The notes beneath the pieces are model-generated. The model searched no databases. It was not told where the DNA came from and saw only the letters and a program-made list of their open reading frames with translations. From an uncultured Clostridia bacterium (GTDB lineage: Bacteria > Bacillota > Clostridia > Oscillospirales > Oscillospiraceae): DNA of 64,000 bases. The stretch spans positions 1 to 64,000 of the forward strand of contig CAMFBN010000008.1 in the NCBI GenBank assembly GCA_945948535.1. Reading direction: 5' to 3'. Position 1 is the first letter of the stretch, and each line of letters starts with the position of its first letter. The position numbers and the translations under genes are program-made. This document shows positions 17,289 through 26,554 of this stretch, piece after piece.

Positions 17289-18431
17289 ATGAAGAAAAAG
17301 GTTCTGTTCGTTGCGACGGTGGTAAAAACCCACATCATGCAGTTCCATATTCCCTATCTGAAGCTTTTTCAGGAGGCGGGCTGGGAGACCGCCGTGGCCT
17401 CCCGAAATGACTATGAAAACCCGTCGGACTGCGTGATTCCTTACTGCGATACCTATTACGATATCCCCTTTGAGCGGATGCCCTGTAAGCCGAAGAACCT
17501 GAAAGCCTACAAAATGCTCAAGGAAATCATTGACCGGGAGCACTATGACATTATCCACTGTCACACCCCTGTGGGTGCGCTGATTGCCCGGCTGGCGGCG
17601 CTGGACGCCCGGAAGAAGGGCACACGGGTGATTTATACGGCCCACGGCTTCCACTTCTTCACCGGCGCGCCGCTGCAATACTGGCTGCTGTTCTATCCCC
17701 CTGAGCGGCTGCTGGCCCCGGTGACGGATGTGCTTATCACCATCAACCGGGAGGATTACGCCCGGGCCCAAAAGCGGCTCCCGGCAAAGCGAATCGAATA
17801 CGTTCCCGGCGTGGGCATCGACACCGGGAAATTCCGCAATCTGCAAATAGACCGTCAGGCCAAGCGGGCGTTGCTGGGCTTTTCTGACGAGGACTTCCTG
17901 ATGCTCACGGTGGCGGAAATGACGCCCAATAAAAACCATATTACCGTACTCAAAGCCCTTGCCGCCCTGAAAGATCGGGAGGAATTTCCCCGGATGCACT
18001 ACCTGATCGTGGGCCGGGGGGAACTATGGCAGTCTCTGGAGAAGAGCGCTGCCGAACTGGGGATTTCCGACCACGTGCACTTTCTCGGCTACCGCACGGA
18101 CGCGCCGGAGTTGTACCGCTGCTGTGACCTGTTCGTGTTCATGACCTTCCGGGAGGGCCTGTCCGTGGCTCTGATGGAGGCCATGAGCAGTGCCATGCCC
18201 ATTGTCTGCACAAAAATTCGGGGAAATACCGACCTGATTGAGGACGGCGTGTCAGGCCTGTTCTGCCGGAATTCGCCGGAAGCGCTGGCGCAAATGCTGT
18301 CCAAGGTGTATGCCGACCCGGAGAAGCGGAAGGCGCTGGGGCAGGTAGCGGCGGAGCGGTCGCTGCTGTTTGATGAAAAAACCATCCACGAACGGATGAA
18401 GGAAATCTATTTTGGGGAAGGGGGCCGATAA
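17289..18431 (+). CDS. GT4 glycosyltransferase, EpsD-like
   Basis: A 380-aa GT-B enzyme that resembles EpsD/CapM-named GT4 enzymes of exopolysaccharide loci: VATVVKTHIMQFHIPYLKLF, IIHCHTPVGALIARLAA, YTAHGFHFFTGAPLQYWL, then FREGLSVALMEAMSSAMPIV. It is the first gene behind the internal promoter, with a GAGG site. In Firmicutes EPS clusters this type often acts early in assembly; here it opens the ABC-export half. Confidence 0.87.
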   Translation: MKKKVLFVATVVKTHIMQFHIPYLKLFQEAGWETAVASRNDYENPSDCVIPYCDTYYDIPFERMPCKPKNLKAYKMLKEIIDREHYDIIHCHTPVGALIARLAALDARKKGTRVIYTAHGFHFFTGAPLQYWLLFYPPERLLAPVTDVLITINREDYARAQKRLPAKRIEYVPGVGIDTGKFRNLQIDRQAKRALLGFSDEDFLMLTVAEMTPNKNHITVLKALAALKDREEFPRMHYLIVGRGELWQSLEKSAAELGISDHVHFLGYRTDAPELYRCCDLFVFMTFREGLSVALMEAMSSAMPIVCTKIRGNTDLIEDGVSGLFCRNSPEALAQMLSKVYADPEKRKALGQVAAERSLLFDEKTIHERMKEIYFGEGGR

Positions 18432-18432
18432 T

Positions 18433-19401
18433 ATGCCGGGAACGCTGATTGTTTCACTGGATTTTGAGCTGTTCTGGGGAATGCTGGATGTGTGCCCTCT
18501 GGAAAAATATCAGGACAACGTTTTGGGCGGCAGAAAGGCCATCCCGCAGCTGCTGGAGCTGTTCCGGAAGCACGGCATCCACGCCACATGGGCGGCTGTG
18601 GGGTTCCTCTTTGCGGAGAACTATGACGAACTGCGCCGCTATTTCCCGGAAAACAAGCCGGGTTACGCCAACGAAAAGCTGAATGCTTACCGGGAATTTG
18701 AGAAAATCGGAAGAAACGAGCAGGAAGCGCCCTGCTTTTACGCTCCCTCGCTGCTGCAAACGATTGCCGCCGCACCGGGGCAGGAGATCGGCAGCCACAC
18801 CTTCAGCCACTATTACTGCCGGGAGGCGGGGCAGACCCCGGAGCAGTTCGCTGAGGATTTGGCGGCGGCGAAGGCCATCGCGGGCGACCACGGCTATCAC
18901 CTGACCTCGGTGATTCTGCCCAGAAACCAGTGCGAGCCGGAATACACCGACATTTTGCGTCAGGCGGGCTTTACCGCCTACCGGGACGAGGAAAACGACT
19001 GGATTTACAACAAGGTCAAAAGCGGCCTTCTTTTCAAGGTTCTGCGGACGCTGGACATGTACCTGCCGCTGACGGGGCAGGGGGGCTATACGCCCAAATG
19101 TGAAAACGGCATCTGGAACCTCACCGGCTCCCGGATGTTCCGGCCCATCAGGCCCCATCTTCCTTTGGAGCGCCTGAAAATCCGCCGCATCAAGCGGCAG
19201 ATGCTCCATGCGGCGAAAAACAGCCTGACCTTCCACCTGTGGTGGCACCCCCACAACGTGGGCGTGCGCACGGAGGAGCACCTGAAGCAGCTGGACGAAA
19301 TCTTTTCCTACTATGAGGAACTGAAGGAAATCTACGGAATGCGCAGCCTGAATATGCGGGAAGCCGCCGGGGAGTTGTCAAAACAGGAGGGCAATCAATG
19401 A
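18433..19401 (+). CDS. Polysaccharide deacetylase (NodB-like, SLDFE subgroup)
   Basis: A 322-aa protein with LIVSLDFELFWG in place of the usual TFDDG, HATWAAVGFLFAENYD, and IGSHTFSHYYC (the H-x3-H metal motif). These mark the SLDFE branch of the NodB/CE4 superfamily seen in surface-polysaccharide clusters. No signal peptide is seen, so it probably acts in the cytoplasm on a lipid-linked or nucleotide-linked intermediate. The start at 18433 after GGGGAAGGGGG is preferred to the track start at 18412. It ends with the ATGA overlap. Confidence 0.85.
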   Translation: MPGTLIVSLDFELFWGMLDVCPLEKYQDNVLGGRKAIPQLLELFRKHGIHATWAAVGFLFAENYDELRRYFPENKPGYANEKLNAYREFEKIGRNEQEAPCFYAPSLLQTIAAAPGQEIGSHTFSHYYCREAGQTPEQFAEDLAAAKAIAGDHGYHLTSVILPRNQCEPEYTDILRQAGFTAYRDEENDWIYNKVKSGLLFKVLRTLDMYLPLTGQGGYTPKCENGIWNLTGSRMFRPIRPHLPLERLKIRRIKRQMLHAAKNSLTFHLWWHPHNVGVRTEEHLKQLDEIFSYYEELKEIYGMRSLNMREAAGELSKQEGNQ

Positions 19402-20429
19402 AGGTCATGCACGTGCTCAATTCCCGCATCTACTCCGGCGCGGAGAAGGTGGTCTGCCAGATTATCAACTCCTTCCGGGGCGAGATTGAGATGGTCTATT
19501 GCAGCCCGGACAGCGATATTGTGCGGCAGATGCTTGCTGAGCAGGACGTCACCTATCTGCCCATGAAGAATATGAGCGTATCTGAGCTGCGCCGGGTCAT
19601 TCGGGAGCAGAAGCCGGATCTGATTCACGCCCACGATATGCGGGCCGGTTTTTTCAGCGCCCTGTGCTGCGGGAAAATCCCTATGGTTTCTCACATCCAC
19701 AACAATGCCTACGATGCCCGGGGATTGTCTGCCAAAACCGTGGGCTATCTGCTGGCGGGGTTCAAGGCAAAGCACATTCTTTGGGTGTCCCAAAGCTCCT
19801 TTGACGGCTATGCCTTCCATAAGCTGTTCGCGAAAAAGAGCAGCGTTTTGTATAATATCATCGATACCCAGCAGATTTATGACAAAAAAGCACAGGATTC
19901 CCATACCTACGACTATGATATGATCTATGTGGGGCGGTTGACCTACCAGAAGGACCCTCAGCGGCTGATGCGGCTGTGTGCCCGGTTAAGGCAGGACAAG
20001 CCCGATTTAAAGGTGGCCATCGTGGGCACGGGAGAATTGCTGGAGGAAGCCCAGACCCTGTGCGAAAGCCTGAATATTCAGAAAAATGTCCATTTCCTGG
20101 GCTTCCAGAGCAATCCCATCAAAATGGTGGCGGACAGCAAGGCCATGATTCTCACCTCCCGCTGGGAGGGCACCCCCATGTGCGCGCTGGAGGCCATGGC
20201 GCTGGGCACGCCCGTGGTCAGCACTCCCTCCGACGGCATGAAGGATTTGCTGGAGGACGGCGTCAGCGGCTATCTGACCGAGGACGATGAACAGATGGCC
20301 CGGGATTTGCTGAAAATTTTCGCTGATCCAGAGCACCGCAAGTATCTGGCGGATAACGCGAAGCGGAAGTTTGAATCGATTAATGACGCGGATGCCTATA
20401 AGCAGGCGATTGCTGACTGCTACAGCTGA
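19398..20429 (+). CDS. GT4 glycosyltransferase
   Basis: A 343-aa GT-B enzyme: KVMHVLNSRIYSGAEKVVCQ (glycine loop), IHAHDMRAGFFSALC, YVGRLTYQKDPQRLMRLCARL, WEGTPMCALEAMALGTPVVSTPSDG. The ATGA overlap with the deacetylase suggests tight coupling. Donor sugar unknown. Confidence 0.87.
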   Translation: MKVMHVLNSRIYSGAEKVVCQIINSFRGEIEMVYCSPDSDIVRQMLAEQDVTYLPMKNMSVSELRRVIREQKPDLIHAHDMRAGFFSALCCGKIPMVSHIHNNAYDARGLSAKTVGYLLAGFKAKHILWVSQSSFDGYAFHKLFAKKSSVLYNIIDTQQIYDKKAQDSHTYDYDMIYVGRLTYQKDPQRLMRLCARLRQDKPDLKVAIVGTGELLEEAQTLCESLNIQKNVHFLGFQSNPIKMVADSKAMILTSRWEGTPMCALEAMALGTPVVSTPSDGMKDLLEDGVSGYLTEDDEQMARDLLKIFADPEHRKYLADNAKRKFESINDADAYKQAIADCYS

Positions 20430-20438
20430 GGAAACACT

Positions 20439-21509
20439 ATGAAAATCATGCAGGTCATTCCCTACTTCTGCTTCGGCGGCGCGGAGATCATGTGCGAAAA
20501 TCTGACCTACGCTCTGAAAAACGCGGGGCAGGATGTGTTCGTGGTCAGCCTATACAATGAGCGTACCCCCATCGCCCAGCGCATGGAGGAAGCGGGAATC
20601 CGAATTGTATATCTCGACAAAAAGCTGGGCCTGGATTTGTCGATGGTGCCGAAACTGGCAAAGCTCATGGGGCAGGAACGCCCGGATGTGGTGCACACCC
20701 ATCTGGACGTCATCAAGTACGCGGTGCTTGCGGCGAAGCTGGCGGGCGTGAAGAAATGCGTCCATACGGTGCACAGTCTGGCCGACCGGGAGGCGGAGGG
20801 CCGGATTCAGAAAATCATCAACGGCACCTACTTCCGCCGTGGCTGGTCAACCCCCGTGGCCCTGACCCCGGAGGTGCAGGCTTCCGTTGCGGAATTTTAC
20901 GGCCTGCCTCTGGCGCGCATTCCCGTGATTTACAACGGCATCGACCTGTCCCGGTGCATCCCCAAGACAACCTATGAAACCGGGGAAACCATGACCATCC
21001 TCCACGTAGGCCGGTTCGATGTGCCCAAGAACCACGCCGGGCTGCTGGAAGCCTTTCGGCTTCTGCGGGAAACCCATCCGGAATGCCGCCTGCGGCTGGT
21101 AGGGGACGGCGATTTGCGGGCCGACATGGAAGCGCTGGCGAAGGAAAAGGGCGTTTCGGATGCTGTGGAGTTCTGCGGAATGCAGTCCAATGTGTACCCC
21201 TATCTACACAATGCGGACATATTTACGCTGCCGTCCATCTATGAAGGAAATCCTATGACCATCATCGAAGCCATGGGCACGGGTCTGCCCATCGTCGCCT
21301 CCCGTGTGGGCGGCATCCCGGACATGATTCACGACGGGGAAAGCGGCATTCTGGTGGAGCCGGAGCCACAATCCATCTGCGCCGGGTTTACCCGTCTGGT
21401 GGAGGATGGCGCGTTGCGACAGCGTCTGGGCGAAACAGCCCTACGGGAAAGCCAGACCTTTTCCGCGGAACACATGGCCCGGGACTATCTTTCCTTTTAC
21501 GGCAAATGA
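20439..21509 (+). CDS. GT4 glycosyltransferase, EpsF-like
   Basis: A 356-aa GT-B enzyme: MQVIPYFCFGGAEIMCENLTYALK, DVVHTHLDVIKYAVLAAKLAG, HVGRFDVPKNHAGLLEAFRLL, YEGNPMTIIEAMGTGLPIVASRVGGIPD. The acceptor-domain start is EpsF/TuaC-like. It probably adds one residue to the second polymer; the neighbour at 19398 is related but only distantly. Confidence 0.87.
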   Translation: MKIMQVIPYFCFGGAEIMCENLTYALKNAGQDVFVVSLYNERTPIAQRMEEAGIRIVYLDKKLGLDLSMVPKLAKLMGQERPDVVHTHLDVIKYAVLAAKLAGVKKCVHTVHSLADREAEGRIQKIINGTYFRRGWSTPVALTPEVQASVAEFYGLPLARIPVIYNGIDLSRCIPKTTYETGETMTILHVGRFDVPKNHAGLLEAFRLLRETHPECRLRLVGDGDLRADMEALAKEKGVSDAVEFCGMQSNVYPYLHNADIFTLPSIYEGNPMTIIEAMGTGLPIVASRVGGIPDMIHDGESGILVEPEPQSICAGFTRLVEDGALRQRLGETALRESQTFSAEHMARDYLSFYGK

Positions 21510-21518
21510 GGTGAAACC

Positions 21519-22502
21519 ATGGACACCATTTCGGTGATTGTACCGGCCTATAACATCGGCCCTTACCTAAGCAGAAGTCTTGACAGCCTGCTTGCCCAGA
21601 CCTATCCCCAGTTGGAAATTGTTGTGGTAGACGACGGCTCCACGGACAATACGGCGCTGGTCATGCGTGAATACGCCGAAAAAAGCGATAAAATCCGCAC
21701 GGTTTTCAAGGAAAACGGCGGCGTCACCTCCGCCCGTCTCCGGGGTGTCCAAGAATCCGCTGGCGACTGGATTGCCTTCATGGACGGCGACGATTATGTG
21801 GAGCCTCAGATGTACGCAAGGCTCTTGGAGAACGCCCTGAGCACCGGCGTGGACATTTCCCACTGCGGCCATCAGGTACATTACTCCGACGGGCGGATTG
21901 AATACGTCCACCAATCCGGCAAAATCCACCGGCAGGATCACCGAACCGGCCTTTGGGAGCTGCTGGACAACCGGGACGTGAGCATGAGCCTGTGCACCAA
22001 GCTGTACCGGCGGCGGCTGTTTGAAGGCCTTGAAGACTGGATGGACCCCACCATCCGCAACAATGAAGACCTTCTCATGAATTATTACCTTTTTGACCGG
22101 GCAGAATCGGCGGTTTTTGAGGGAAACTGCCCCTATCACTACATTCTGCGCCAGAATTCCGCCTCCTGCAAGGGCATCACCGAAGCCCATATCTTTGACC
22201 CCATCCGTGTGCGCCGCCTGCTTTTGGAACGGGCCGCCCCGGAAATGAAGGGCGACGTGCATCAGGCATTGCTTCGCAATCTCCTGTTTGCCTACGCCCA
22301 GGTGGATGTGAATCCCCGGCGAAATCAATATGGAACCTACCGCCAGCGGGTGCGGGAAATGCTCCTGAAGGAGCGGGAATCCTTCTACCTGCTGAGCGTG
22401 AGAAATAAAGTGCTTGCCAATATGATCTGCTATGCCCCCTGGAGCTTCCATCTGGCCTACGGCGCCTTTGTGGCTCTGTTCCAGCGGGAGGAGCAGCATT
22501 AG
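21519..22502 (+). CDS. GT2 glycosyltransferase (327 aa)
   Basis: Capsule-type GT2: ISVIVPAYNIGPYLSRSLDSLLAQ, VVVDDGSTDNTALVMREYAEK, NGGVTSARLRGVQ, FMDGDDYVEPQM (DGD instead of DSD). The middle LCTKLYRRRLFEG block and the C-terminal helical region match the other 320-aa GT2 proteins here. The start has a GAGGTG site 9 nt after the previous gene. Confidence 0.87.
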   Translation: MDTISVIVPAYNIGPYLSRSLDSLLAQTYPQLEIVVVDDGSTDNTALVMREYAEKSDKIRTVFKENGGVTSARLRGVQESAGDWIAFMDGDDYVEPQMYARLLENALSTGVDISHCGHQVHYSDGRIEYVHQSGKIHRQDHRTGLWELLDNRDVSMSLCTKLYRRRLFEGLEDWMDPTIRNNEDLLMNYYLFDRAESAVFEGNCPYHYILRQNSASCKGITEAHIFDPIRVRRLLLERAAPEMKGDVHQALLRNLLFAYAQVDVNPRRNQYGTYRQRVREMLLKERESFYLLSVRNKVLANMICYAPWSFHLAYGAFVALFQREEQH

Positions 22503-22513
22503 AAGGAGAGAAA

Positions 22514-23497
22514 ATGACCGATTTACCGCTGATCAGCGTGGTTGTTCCGGTGTACCGGGTGGAAAAATACCTTGACCACTGCATCCGGAGCATCGCGGAG
22601 CAGACCTATCCCAATCTGGAAATTCTGCTGGTGGATGACGGCTCCCCGGACGGCAGCGGCGGCATCTGTGACCGCTGGGCGGAAGCAGACAGCCGCATCC
22701 GGGTGTTTCATAAGCAGAACGCCGGAGCCGGCGCGGCCCGGAATACGGCGCTGGACGCCGCCACGGGGGAGCTGATTGCCTTCGTGGACAGCGATGACTA
22801 CCTGCATCCCAATATGTACGCTCATCTGTACGGCCTGATGAAGGACGGGGTAGATATAGCGGAGTGTGTAATTGGCATCACGGAAAACGACGACCTGCCG
22901 ATGGACGACGGAACCGAGGCGGAAATTCTGGTGTGCGACACGGAGGATGCTCTGCGCCTGCACATTCAGGACGAGATGTTCTGCCAGACGCCCCCCAACA
23001 AGCTCTACCGCCGCTCCTGTGTCGGTGATATCCGCTTCCCGGAGGGCAACCTCATTGACGATGAGTTCTTTACCTATCAGGTTCTTGGCAACGCAAAGAA
23101 GCTGGCCCATTCCTCGGCCTGTATGTACGCCTACCGGCAGCAGCCGGGCAGCGCCATGCACAAGCCCTATTCTCTGCGGCGTTTGCAGGGGCTGGACGCC
23201 AAATTACAGCGGCTTGCCTGCTTTGAGGAGCGGTTTCCGGGCCTTGTCGGGGAAGCGAAAGCCGACTTGCTGCTGACCTGTCTGGGGGCCATGCAGGGCT
23301 GCTTACGAAGCTTATCCGGCGAGGAAATGGAAGCGGCCCGTAAAAAATTGAAAACGGTTCTTGACCAGATCACGCCCTTGGAAATCCCCGAAGGGGTTTC
23401 CACCAAGCGGAAGCTGCTTCTGACCCTCGCCCAGAGGAATCTGGAACTTACCGGAAAAATTCTGAACTTTTTAATTGACATTCACCTGCTGAGCTGA
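22514..23497 (+). CDS. GT2 glycosyltransferase (327 aa)
   Basis: Capsule-type GT2: ISVVVPVYRVEKYLDHCIRS, LLVDDGSPDGSGGICDRWAEAD, NAGAGAARNTALD, FVDSDDYLHPNM; then PPNKLYRRSCVGDIRFPEGNLIDDEFFTYQVL, a block shared with the GT2 at 27718, 30467 and 31429. A GAGAG site precedes the ATG. It most likely arose with its neighbours by duplication. Confidence 0.87.
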   Translation: MTDLPLISVVVPVYRVEKYLDHCIRSIAEQTYPNLEILLVDDGSPDGSGGICDRWAEADSRIRVFHKQNAGAGAARNTALDAATGELIAFVDSDDYLHPNMYAHLYGLMKDGVDIAECVIGITENDDLPMDDGTEAEILVCDTEDALRLHIQDEMFCQTPPNKLYRRSCVGDIRFPEGNLIDDEFFTYQVLGNAKKLAHSSACMYAYRQQPGSAMHKPYSLRRLQGLDAKLQRLACFEERFPGLVGEAKADLLLTCLGAMQGCLRSLSGEEMEAARKKLKTVLDQITPLEIPEGVSTKRKLLLTLAQRNLELTGKILNFLIDIHLLS

Positions 23498-23505
23498 GGT
23501 GTCCA

Positions 23506-24396
23506 ATGGAATTTGCATATAAAATCACGGTATTCACCCCGACCTATAACCGGGCCTACACGCTGGAAGCGCTGTACCGTTCATTACAGCGGCAAACCTT
23601 CCATGACTTCGAGTGGCTCATTGTGGACGACGGCTCCACCGACGGGACAGAGGAACGGGTTAACAAATGGCAGGCGGAGGAAAATCCTTTTCCCATCCGT
23701 TACGTCTGGCAGGAAAACGGCGGCAAATGCCGTGCCATCAATCACGGTCTGGATTTGGCTGCGGGAGAGCTGTTTTTTACCGTGGATTCCGACGATTACC
23801 TGCTTCCCGACGCGCTGGAACAGGCGAACCGCTGGGAGGCGGCGCTGCCCAAAAACGAGAAATTCTGCGCCGTTTCCGGCAATCTGGGCACCGCTCCGGG
23901 GAAGACGCCCAACGCGCCCCTGCCGGAACCCTATTATGACGGCACCGCGCTGGACCGCTACGGCGTGGTGAAGGGAGAGCGGGCGCTGCTGTTCTATACG
24001 GAGGTGCACCGGCAGTACCCTTACCCCGTCTGCGAGGGCGAGCGGTTTATGACGGAGGCCGTGGCTTGGAACCGCATGGCTGCTGACGGCTGGAAAATTC
24101 GCTTCTTTAACGAGATTCTGACCATCTACGAATACAGGGAAGACGGCCTGACTCAGGCAGGGGACGACCTGTTCTGGAACAATCTTCAGGGCACCGGCAT
24201 CTTTTTCCGGGAGAAAGCAGAATTTCTCCATGACCCTCTGCGCAAGAAGCTGACCATGTGGTACGGCTATGCCACGGAAGCGGCGGGCAGGCTTTCAGAC
24301 GCCCAGATTGCGGATTACATCGGAATGCCCCGCGTTTTGGTGCCCCCGGTGCGCTGGATGCACAGCCTTGTACAATTACGAAAGAGGAAGAGGTAA
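23506..24396 (+). CDS. GT2 glycosyltransferase (296 aa, distinct subgroup)
   Basis: A GT-A enzyme with VFTPTYNRAYTLEALYRSLQRQ, WLIVDDGSTDGTEERV, NGGKCRAINHGLD and FTVDSDDYLLPDA. The RAINHGLD motif and the CEGERFMTEAVAWNRM acceptor block place it in a different GT2 subgroup from the 320-aa paralogues. It ends 3 nt before the ABC permease gene. Confidence 0.86.
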   Translation: MEFAYKITVFTPTYNRAYTLEALYRSLQRQTFHDFEWLIVDDGSTDGTEERVNKWQAEENPFPIRYVWQENGGKCRAINHGLDLAAGELFFTVDSDDYLLPDALEQANRWEAALPKNEKFCAVSGNLGTAPGKTPNAPLPEPYYDGTALDRYGVVKGERALLFYTEVHRQYPYPVCEGERFMTEAVAWNRMAADGWKIRFFNEILTIYEYREDGLTQAGDDLFWNNLQGTGIFFREKAEFLHDPLRKKLTMWYGYATEAAGRLSDAQIADYIGMPRVLVPPVRWMHSLVQLRKRKR

Positions 24397-24399
24397 GCT

Positions 24400-25242
24400 A
24401 TGGCAGACTATCACACCCATATTTCCGCCAAACATAAGTGGCTGGAGCTGAATTTGAAAGAGGTCTGGAACTACCGGGACCTCATCTACCTGTTCACCAA
24501 ACGCAATTTCGTTGTCTCCTACAAGCAGACCATTCTTGGCCCGGCGTGGCTGTTTCTGACGCCTTTGCTCAGCAGTCTGGTGCAGGCCTTTGTCTTCGGT
24601 GAAATTGCCGGCATCGGCACCGACGGCGTGCCCACGTACCTGTTCTACCTGTGCAGCAACGCCATCTGGGCCTTCTTTTCCAACTGTCTGACCACCAACG
24701 CCAGTACCTTTACGGAAAATGCGGGTGTCTTTGGCAAGGTCTATTTCCCAAGACTGGTGACCCCCATATCCAATGTTATTTCCACAATCATCCGCTTTTT
24801 CATTCAGATGATTATGGTGTGCCTGTTCCTTGCCTATTTTCTGGTTCAGGGTGCCGTGCATCCCCATTGGGCGGCATGGCTGATGATTCCGGTGGAGCTG
24901 GTGCATCTGGGCATTCTGGGTATGGGCTGCGGTATTATCATTTCCAGTATGACCACCAAGTACCGGGATTTGACGGTGCTGGTGGAGTTCGGCGTACAGA
25001 TGTGGATGTACCTGACGCCCATTGTCTACCCCCTGTCCACTGCCGCTGACGGCTGGGTGCGCACGGGACTGCTCTTAAATCCCGTGACCAGCTCCGTGGA
25101 GCTGATGCGCTACGCCATTCTGGGGCAGGGCAGCCTGCACTGGGGCTTTTACGGCTTGTCCTGGGCGGTTACCATTGTGGTGGCGCTGTTGGGTATTATG
25201 ATTTTTAACAAGGTCGAGCGGACCTTTATGGATACGGTATAA
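24400..25242 (+). CDS. wzm: ABC-2 polysaccharide exporter permease (Wzm/TagG-like)
   Basis: A 280-aa permease with six predicted membrane helices. The N-terminal amphipathic segment WNYRDLIYLFTKRNFVVSYKQTILGPAW and the C-terminal TPIVYPLSTAADGWVRTGLLLNPVTSSVELMRYAILG are signatures of Wzm/TagG/RfbD permeases. With the ATPase at 25256 it would export a finished undecaprenyl-PP-linked chain across the membrane. GAGG site; 13 nt to the ATPase gene. Confidence 0.93.
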   Translation: MADYHTHISAKHKWLELNLKEVWNYRDLIYLFTKRNFVVSYKQTILGPAWLFLTPLLSSLVQAFVFGEIAGIGTDGVPTYLFYLCSNAIWAFFSNCLTTNASTFTENAGVFGKVYFPRLVTPISNVISTIIRFFIQMIMVCLFLAYFLVQGAVHPHWAAWLMIPVELVHLGILGMGCGIIISSMTTKYRDLTVLVEFGVQMWMYLTPIVYPLSTAADGWVRTGLLLNPVTSSVELMRYAILGQGSLHWGFYGLSWAVTIVVALLGIMIFNKVERTFMDTV

Positions 25243-25255
25243 GGAGGCGTGTGGA

Positions 25256-26551
25256 GTGGAAACAAAAGAAGTTGCTCTGCGCCTGCAAGGCGTAAAAAAG
25301 CGCTATCGGCTGGGCCAGATCGGCGGCGGCACCCTGACGGCGGATCTGCAAAGCTGGTGGGCAAGGCTTCGGGGCAGGGAAGACCCCAACACCCTCATCG
25401 GCACCGACCAGCGACTGGTGGGTAAGACCTTTATGGCCCTCAACGGCATTGACCTGACGGTGTATAAGGGCGAGGCCCTGGGCATTATCGGCAGCAACGG
25501 CGCGGGCAAGAGCACCATGCTGAAGCTGCTGTGCCGGGTCACCGCCCCCACGGAAGGTGAAATTGACCTCTACGGGCGGGTGGCCTCCATGCTGGAGGTG
25601 GGCACCGGCTTCAACGGCGAAATGACGGGTCGGGAAAACGTCTATATGAACGGCGCGATCTTAGGCATGACCAAGGCGGAAATCGACGAAAAAATGGAAA
25701 ATATCATCGAGTTTTCCGAGGTTCGGGAGTTTATCGATACGCCGGTCAAGCGGTATTCCAGCGGTATGTTTGTGAAGCTGGCCTTCTCCGTGGCGGCGCA
25801 CCTGGACAGCGAAATCATGATTATGGACGAGGTGCTGGCGGTGGGCGACGTGGCCTTCCAGCGCAAGTGCATCGACAAAATGCGCGACGTTGCCAAGCAG
25901 GAGGGCAGAACCGTTCTCTATGTCTCCCACAACATGAGCACCATTCGCCGCCTGTGTGACCGCTGCGTGGTCATGGACAAGGGCAGAATCATTTTCGTGG
26001 GCGACGTGGAGCAGGCCATCGAGCTGTACCTGAGCAACACCCACGAGCAGTGGTCGGAGAATCAGACGGAATTTGACCTGACGGAAACGTCTTCCCGTTC
26101 CCCCTACACCCCCGGCAACGCCCAGATCACCCGTGTGGAACTTCTGGATAAGGACAGTTCCCTGTACCGTTCTGGGGAGAAAATTCGCATGAAGATCCGG
26201 GTGCATACGAAGAAGGCCTTTGACGACCTGCATCTGCGGCTGGAGCTGCGAACCCGGGACGAGACCCCGGTGGGTACCATGCCGGACGTGCTCTTAGGCC
26301 GCTGTGAGGAAAATGCGGATCAGGATTATGTGGTGGAGCTGGATCCCATCAGCCTGACGGGCGGCCGCTACCGGCTGGACATGGTTCTGTTTGAGAAGGA
26401 CGACTGCGGCAACAGCTTCGATCAGGAGCTGCTGCTGCCCGCCTTTTACTTCGAGGTTCAGGAGCCGGAGGACATTGTGTGGAATCAGGCAAACTGGGGC
26501 CATATCCGGTTTCCGGCGGCAACTGTCCGGCACTGGGGCAGGGAGGGCTGA
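25256..26551 (+). CDS. wzt: ABC polysaccharide exporter ATPase with C-terminal carbohydrate-binding domain (Wzt)
   Basis: A 431-aa ATPase starting at GTG 25256 eight bases after AAGGAGG. Walker A GSNGAGKST, signature YSSGMFVKLAFSVAAHL, Walker B IMIMDEVLAVGD and SHNMSTIRRLCD are intact in residues 1-250. Residues about 270-431 form a beta-rich domain (RSGEKIRMKIRVHT; TGGRYRLDMVLFEKD) like the Wzt C-terminal domain, which binds the terminal modification of the glycan in Gram-negative O9a/O12-type systems. TagH-type exporters lack this domain, so substrate recognition at the chain end is inferred. Confidence 0.92.
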   Translation: METKEVALRLQGVKKRYRLGQIGGGTLTADLQSWWARLRGREDPNTLIGTDQRLVGKTFMALNGIDLTVYKGEALGIIGSNGAGKSTMLKLLCRVTAPTEGEIDLYGRVASMLEVGTGFNGEMTGRENVYMNGAILGMTKAEIDEKMENIIEFSEVREFIDTPVKRYSSGMFVKLAFSVAAHLDSEIMIMDEVLAVGDVAFQRKCIDKMRDVAKQEGRTVLYVSHNMSTIRRLCDRCVVMDKGRIIFVGDVEQAIELYLSNTHEQWSENQTEFDLTETSSRSPYTPGNAQITRVELLDKDSSLYRSGEKIRMKIRVHTKKAFDDLHLRLELRTRDETPVGTMPDVLLGRCEENADQDYVVELDPISLTGGRYRLDMVLFEKDDCGNSFDQELLLPAFYFEVQEPEDIVWNQANWGHIRFPAATVRHWGREG

Positions 26552-26554
26552 GCC

